DNA of 64,000 nucleotides, taken from NCBI RefSeq assembly GCF_052055875.1, contig NZ_CP170508.1, positions 2,232,001 to 2,296,000 on the forward strand. The letters run 5' to 3'. This document shows positions 60,034-64,000 of the stretch, piece by piece. The stretch's first letter is position 1. Each line of letters starts with the position of its first letter. The notes under the pieces were generated by a model, which did not search any database, was not told the origin of the DNA, and saw only the letters and a program-made list of their open reading frames with translations. This stretch comes from Methanosphaerula subterraneus (GTDB lineage: Archaea; Halobacteriota; Methanomicrobia; Methanomicrobiales; Methanospirillaceae). The position numbers were made by a program, and so were the translations under genes.

Positions 60034-61518
60034 TTAATGCCTGAAGTAGCGGGTCCCGGTGAAGACCATCGCGATGTTGAGTTTGTTGGCCGCTGCGATC
60101 ACCTCGTCGTCCCGGATCGAGCCGCCCGGCTGGATCAGAGCCGTCGCCCCGGCCTTTGCTGCGACTTCAAGGGTGTCAGCGAACGGCAGGAACGCATCGG
60201 AGGCAACGGCTGAACCGTTGAGCGGCCCTGCGGCCTTCTCGATGGCGATCTTCGCCGAGTCGACCCTGGACATCTGCCCGGCCCCGATCCCGAGTGTCCT
60301 GGTCTGGTCTGCAAAGATGATCGTGTTCGACTTGGTGTGCTTGCAGACCTTCCATGCCAGCCGGAGGGCCTGCATCTCCTCTTCGGTCGGCTCTCGCTCT
60401 GAGACGACCGTCCAGTTCTCCTGGTGCGGCGGCGTCCGCTGGACCAGCAGCCCGCCATCGATCGACCTGACCTCGTCGGCCTGCACCGGAGCCGGCAGCA
60501 CCAGCACCCGCATATTCTCCTTCTTTTGCATGATCACGAGCGCCCCAGGGGAGAACGAGGGGGCGGCCACGACCTCGACGAAGGTCCCGCAGAGATCCTC
60601 TGCGAGCGCAGCGTCCACCTCCCGGTTCAGGGTGACCACCGAGCCGTAGGCCGACTGCGGGTCGACCTCCCGTGCTGAGAGGTAGGCGGCCCTGATATCC
60701 TCGCCGATCGAGACCCCGCACGGGTTGTTGTGCTTGACGATCACCGCTGCCGGCCCGTCGAACTCCCGCAGCAGTCCCACTGCGGCATTCAGATCCAGGT
60801 AGTTGTTGTACGACATCTGCTTGCCCTGCAGCGGCTCCTGGTCGGCGATCCCGGATTCGCCGTAGACGGCCGCCTGCTGGTGGGGATTCTCGCCGTACCG
60901 CAGCGTCCTGCCGTTCCGGAACTGGACTGAGTAGACCGGCGGGAAGCTCCCCTCCAGGCTGTAGAGATGGTTGCTGATCGCCGCGTCGTAGGACGCGGTC
61001 CGTGCAAAGGCCATCTTGGCCAGCACCAGCCGTTCGTCCTCGGTGAACCCGCCGCGTTTCACCGCTTCGATGACCGTCCCATACCTGGAAGGGTCGGTCA
61101 CGACGGCGACGTCGTGATAGTTCTTGGCAGCCGCCCGGATCATCGCGGGACCACCGATGTCGATGTACTCGATCAGGTCGGGGAGGGGCAGGGCCTTGGC
61201 CGCCATCATCTCAAAGGGGTACAGGTTCACGACCAGCAGGTCGATCGCTTCGATTCCGTGTTCGGCCATCACCTCATCATCGATCCCACGCCTGCCGAGC
61301 AACCCGCCATGGATCTTCGGATGGAGGGTCTTCAGCCGCCCGCCCATCATCTCAGGCGAGCCGGTGTATGCCGAGACCTCGGTGAAGGGGATATGCGCCT
61401 CCTTGAGCACTGCGCCAGTGCCACCAGAGGAGAGGAGGTTCATCCCGCTCTCTACGAGAGCCTTTGCCAGGTCTACGATCCCTGTCTTGTCCCAGACAGA
61501 CAACAGTGCCCATTTCAT
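60034..61518 (-). CDS. purH: bifunctional AICAR formyltransferase / IMP cyclohydrolase
   Basis: A 494-residue enzyme for the last two steps of IMP synthesis. The N-terminal cyclohydrolase has ALLSVWDKTGIVDLAKALVE, SSGGTGAVL and MMGGRLKTLHPKIHGGLLGR. The C-terminal formyltransferase has RYGENPHQQAAVYG, VIVKHNNPCGVSIGED and KHTKSNTIIFADQTRTLGIG. Many methanogens use PurP and PurO instead, so a full bacterial-type PurH is notable. TTG 61524 is also in frame; ATG 61518 is chosen. Confidence 0.93.
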   Translation of the reverse strand: MKWALLSVWDKTGIVDLAKALVESGMNLLSSGGTGAVLKEAHIPFTEVSAYTGSPEMMGGRLKTLHPKIHGGLLGRRGIDDEVMAEHGIEAIDLLVVNLYPFEMMAAKALPLPDLIEYIDIGGPAMIRAAAKNYHDVAVVTDPSRYGTVIEAVKRGGFTEDERLVLAKMAFARTASYDAAISNHLYSLEGSFPPVYSVQFRNGRTLRYGENPHQQAAVYGESGIADQEPLQGKQMSYNNYLDLNAAVGLLREFDGPAAVIVKHNNPCGVSIGEDIRAAYLSAREVDPQSAYGSVVTLNREVDAALAEDLCGTFVEVVAAPSFSPGALVIMQKKENMRVLVLPAPVQADEVRSIDGGLLVQRTPPHQENWTVVSEREPTEEEMQALRLAWKVCKHTKSNTIIFADQTRTLGIGAGQMSRVDSAKIAIEKAAGPLNGSAVASDAFLPFADTLEVAAKAGATALIQPGGSIRDDEVIAAANKLNIAMVFTGTRYFRH

Positions 61519-61703
61519 GGTCAATACTATGGAACCCTTTCCTTATAGCCTCTCGGGATGGTCACCGTATTCTGCAGGATCACGCTGTTCCTGGGAGATA
61601 CTTATTCGCTGTCCCGGGTTTTATCTGCGGATCTGCGGTGATTTCGCAGAGATTCAGGATGTGTCGCCAATGCATGCGACGATGGCCTCAGGTTAGGGAT
61701 ATG

Positions 61704-61712
61704 TTTATATAG
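61704..61712 (+). promoter_or_regulatory. TATA box of the grpE-dnaK operon
   Basis: TTTATATAG lies about 35 bases before the grpE ATG at 61744, predicting a very short leader. Confidence 0.5.
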
Positions 61713-61743
61713 AACTACTATACAATAGATATTGGGTCTGATT

Positions 61744-62289
61744 ATGGGAACTGAAAAAGTAGAAGATACAGCAGAGAATCAGCATGGATCTTCAACAGCC
61801 GGCACGGCCGCAGATAAGGCCGCTGACCAGACGTCCCAATCACCCGGTACCGACGAGCTGAAGAAGGCTTATAGCGAGTTGAATGACCAGTTTCTCCGGC
61901 TTGCCGCAGATTTTGACAATTACAAGAAGCGGATGGCAAAGGAACAGAATCTTCGGATCACCACAGCCATCGAGCAGTTCACCGTTGAGATACTTGAGGT
62001 GATGGACAATCTGGAACGTGCAGAGAAGACCGATGATGCGCACCTTCGTGAAGGGCTCAACCAGATCAGAAAACTCTTCATGGCCATCCTCGGCCGGCAC
62101 GGCATCCAGCCGATCGATTGTCTGAACGAGCCGTTCGATCCGGCTGCCCATGAAGCGATTGCGTACGTCCCTGCCGATGCAGCGGACGGCGTGGTGATCG
62201 ATCAGGTCGCCCGCGGGTACCGGATGGATGACAGGATTATCAGATGCGCAAAAGTCGCAGTTTCAAAAGGAAATAACAGGGAGGCATAA
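61744..62289 (+). CDS. grpE: nucleotide exchange factor GrpE
   Basis: A 181-residue cochaperone. An acidic disordered N-terminus (residues 1-35) is followed by the long coiled-coil (KKAYSELNDQFLRLAADFDN) and the beta-domain with PVDAADG-like VPADAADGVVIDQVARGYRM and DDRIIRCAKVAVSKG. It drives ADP release from DnaK. A TTG 12 bases upstream is in frame, but ATG 61744 is preferred. Four bases before dnaK. Confidence 0.92.
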   Translation: MGTEKVEDTAENQHGSSTAGTAADKAADQTSQSPGTDELKKAYSELNDQFLRLAADFDNYKKRMAKEQNLRITTAIEQFTVEILEVMDNLERAEKTDDAHLREGLNQIRKLFMAILGRHGIQPIDCLNEPFDPAAHEAIAYVPADAADGVVIDQVARGYRMDDRIIRCAKVAVSKGNNREA

Positions 62290-62293
62290 AATT

Positions 62294-64000
62294 ATGGTGA
62301 AAGAGAAAGTAATCGGCATCGACCTTGGAACCACCTTCTCGTGCATGGCGATCATGGAGGCCGGCAAGCCGGTCGTGATCCCGAATGCAGAGGGGGGTCG
62401 GACCACCGCATCAGTGGTCGCGTTCACAAAAGAAGGGGAACGGCTCGTTGGAAACCTGGCCAAACGGCAGGCGATCACGAACACCGGCAGGACGATCATG
62501 TCGATCAAGCGGAAGATGGGGACCTCCGAGACGGTCCAGATCGACGACAAGAAGTACTCCCCGCAGGAGATCTCTGCGATGATCCTGCAGAAACTGAAGA
62601 TGGACGCCGAGGCCTACCTGGGCGAGAAGATCACCAAGGCCGTCATCACGGTCCCGGCGTACTTCAACGACGCCCAGCGGCAGGCCACCAAGGACGCCGG
62701 TCAGATCGCCGGCCTCGAGGTGCTCCGGATCATCAACGAGCCGACCGCCAGTGCGCTGGCCTATGGTGTCGACAAGGAGCAGGAAGCGACGGTGCTGGTC
62801 TACGACCTCGGCGGCGGCACCTTCGATGTCTCGATCCTGACGCTCGGCGACGGCGTCTTCGAGGTGAAGTCGACGGCCGGGAACAACCACCTCGGCGGCG
62901 ATGACTTCGACAAGAAGATCATCGACTACCTGGTCGATGAGTTCAAGAGGACCGAGGGGGTCGACCTCAGAAAGGACGTGATCGCCCTGCAGCGGCTCCG
63001 CGATGCCGCAGAGAACGCGAAGATCGAGCTCTCGACGGTTCAGAAGACGACCATCAACCTCCCTTACATCACCACCGATGCCAGCGGCCCCAAGTTCCTG
63101 GATATCGACCTGACCCGTGCCAAGTTCGAGCAGCTGGTCGGGGACCTAGTCGAGTCCACGATCGGTCCGGTCAAGCAGGCCCTCGCCGATGCCAAGTTAA
63201 CGGCTGCAGATATCGACCATGTGCTGCTGGTCGGCGGTCAGACCAGGACCCCGTTCGTCCAGGAGACCGTCAAGAAACTGCTCAACAAGGAGCCCGACAA
63301 AGGGGTCAACCCTGACGAGGTCGTCGGCCTCGGTGCCGCGATCCAGGCTGCGGTGCTGACCGGTGAAGCGAAGGATATCGTCCTGCTGGATGTCACCCCG
63401 CTGACCCTCGGTATCGAGACCCTCGGCGGCATCTCTACCAAGCTGATCGAGCGGAACACCACGATCCCGACCCGGAAGAGCCAGATCTTCAGCACGGCCG
63501 CAGACGGCCAGACCAGTGTCGAGATCCACGTGGTTCAGGGTGAGCGTGCACTCGCCAAGGACAACTTCACCCTCGGCAAGTTCCAGCTGACCGGCATCCC
63601 GCCGGCCCCCCGGGGTATCCCGCAGATCGAGGTCACCTTTGACATCGACTCCAACGGGATCATCCATGTCTCGGCCAAGGATCTCGGCACCGGCCATGAG
63701 CAGGCGATCTCTATCAAAGGAGACAAGAAGCTCTCCGAAGACGACATCAACAAGATGGTCAACGATGCCAAGGCCTTTGAAGAGGACGACAAGAAGAAGC
63801 GGGACGAGATCGAGATCCGCAACGCCGCAGACACTGCCGTCTTCACTGCAGAGAAGATGCTGAAGGACAACCCGGACGCGATCGAGGCCGAGGACAAGCA
63901 GAAGATCGAGGACGGCGTCGCGGCGCTGAAGAAGGCGCTCGAGGCAGACGACCTGGAGGCTATCAAGAAGGAGATGGAGCCGCTGACCGAGGCGGTATAC
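62294..64000 (+). CDS. dnaK: chaperone DnaK (Hsp70), 3' end outside the window
   Basis: The first 569 codons of an Hsp70. The ATPase domain has VIGIDLGTTFSCMAIMEAGK, VPAYFNDAQRQATKDAGQIA, VYDLGGGTFDVSIL and VLLVGGQTRTPFVQE. The peptide-binding domain starts near residue 370 with DVTPLTLGIETLGGISTKLI, and the helical lid has begun at the window end. The frame is intact to base 64000. In archaea dnaK is generally held to be of bacterial origin; the grpE-dnaK order suits that. Confidence 0.95.
   Translation, partial: MVKEKVIGIDLGTTFSCMAIMEAGKPVVIPNAEGGRTTASVVAFTKEGERLVGNLAKRQAITNTGRTIMSIKRKMGTSETVQIDDKKYSPQEISAMILQKLKMDAEAYLGEKITKAVITVPAYFNDAQRQATKDAGQIAGLEVLRIINEPTASALAYGVDKEQEATVLVYDLGGGTFDVSILTLGDGVFEVKSTAGNNHLGGDDFDKKIIDYLVDEFKRTEGVDLRKDVIALQRLRDAAENAKIELSTVQKTTINLPYITTDASGPKFLDIDLTRAKFEQLVGDLVESTIGPVKQALADAKLTAADIDHVLLVGGQTRTPFVQETVKKLLNKEPDKGVNPDEVVGLGAAIQAAVLTGEAKDIVLLDVTPLTLGIETLGGISTKLIERNTTIPTRKSQIFSTAADGQTSVEIHVVQGERALAKDNFTLGKFQLTGIPPAPRGIPQIEVTFDIDSNGIIHVSAKDLGTGHEQAISIKGDKKLSEDDINKMVNDAKAFEEDDKKKRDEIEIRNAADTAVFTAEKMLKDNPDAIEAEDKQKIEDGVAALKKALEADDLEAIKKEMEPLTEAVY

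Noticed and set aside
60059..60649. A 196-codon plus-strand frame within purH
   Set aside because: Antisense to conserved PurH motifs; shadow frame.

Overview
The window is archaeal and comes from a hydrogenotrophic methanogen. The evidence is methanogenesis marker protein 14, a RimK-type ligase of the tetrahydrosarcinapterin/F420 kind, an archaeal ribosomal/RNA polymerase operon (S13-S4-S11-RpoD-L18e-L13-S9-RpoN-RpoK-enolase-S2), archaeal lipid genes, archaellins, TATA-box promoters and tRNA genes without encoded CCA. The S-layer protein type, the tandem archaellins and the GC-rich codon use suggest Methanomicrobiales (Methanosphaerula/Methanoregula-like). The genus is an inference.

Layout. 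1-8.3 kb: a small membrane protein, an iron-sulfur flavoprotein, a lipoprotein with a Thr-rich tail, about 1.4 kb of decayed repeated coding cassettes, a pilin-like gene, and a large S-layer-type gene (5585-8257) with a strong ribosome binding site, a long leader and a C-terminal PGF-type sorting signal. 8.6-11.8 kb: a small membrane protein, hexulose-phosphate isomerase, an aminotransferase and an M42 peptidase. 12-17.2 kb: surface sugar genes (a polyprenyl-type glycosyltransferase; rfbA with a SAF-domain dehydrogenase; rfbC-rfbB-rfbD for dTDP-rhamnose-type sugars). 17.3-21 kb: branched-chain amino acid genes (citramalate/isopropylmalate synthase, ilvB, ilvN). 21.1-25 kb: four archaellin genes in tandem on the minus strand plus a decayed fifth. 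25.2-27.1 kb: an anchored surface protein and deoxyhypusine synthase.

27.2-40.6 kb is a long plus-strand run: tRNA-Ser, ribosomal proteins and polymerase subunits, tRNA-Pro, enolase, S2, a MEMO protein, then isoprenoid lipid genes (mevalonate kinase, isopentenyl phosphate kinase, type II IPP isomerase, RNase J, geranylgeranyl-PP synthase) and glutamyl-tRNA synthetase. It couples translation with C20 isoprenoid supply. 40.6-46.3 kb holds two large secreted proteins (a beta-propeller/cohesin-like protein and a beta-helix/PKD protein) with nearly the same dockerin-like C-terminus, a small winged-helix protein and a lipoprotein.

46.4-54.8 kb: methanogenesis marker 14 and a small partner, an ATP-grasp glutamate ligase, an ornithine cyclodeaminase-family enzyme, a radical SAM protein resembling tetraether lipid synthase, divergent CDP-archaeol synthase, pyrE, purD and argF. 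54.9-64 kb: a glycosyltransferase, a flavodoxin, two paralogous DUF4013 membrane proteins and a small membrane protein that share a repeated upstream region, an FMN split-barrel protein with a decayed copy of its 5' end nearby, purH, and grpE-dnaK (dnaK runs off the window).

No rRNA, CRISPR array, insertion sequence or integrase was seen. The least explained parts are the decayed cassettes at 2.5-3.7 kb, the archaellin array with its duplicated spacers, and the thrice-repeated upstream region at 57.4-59.6 kb.
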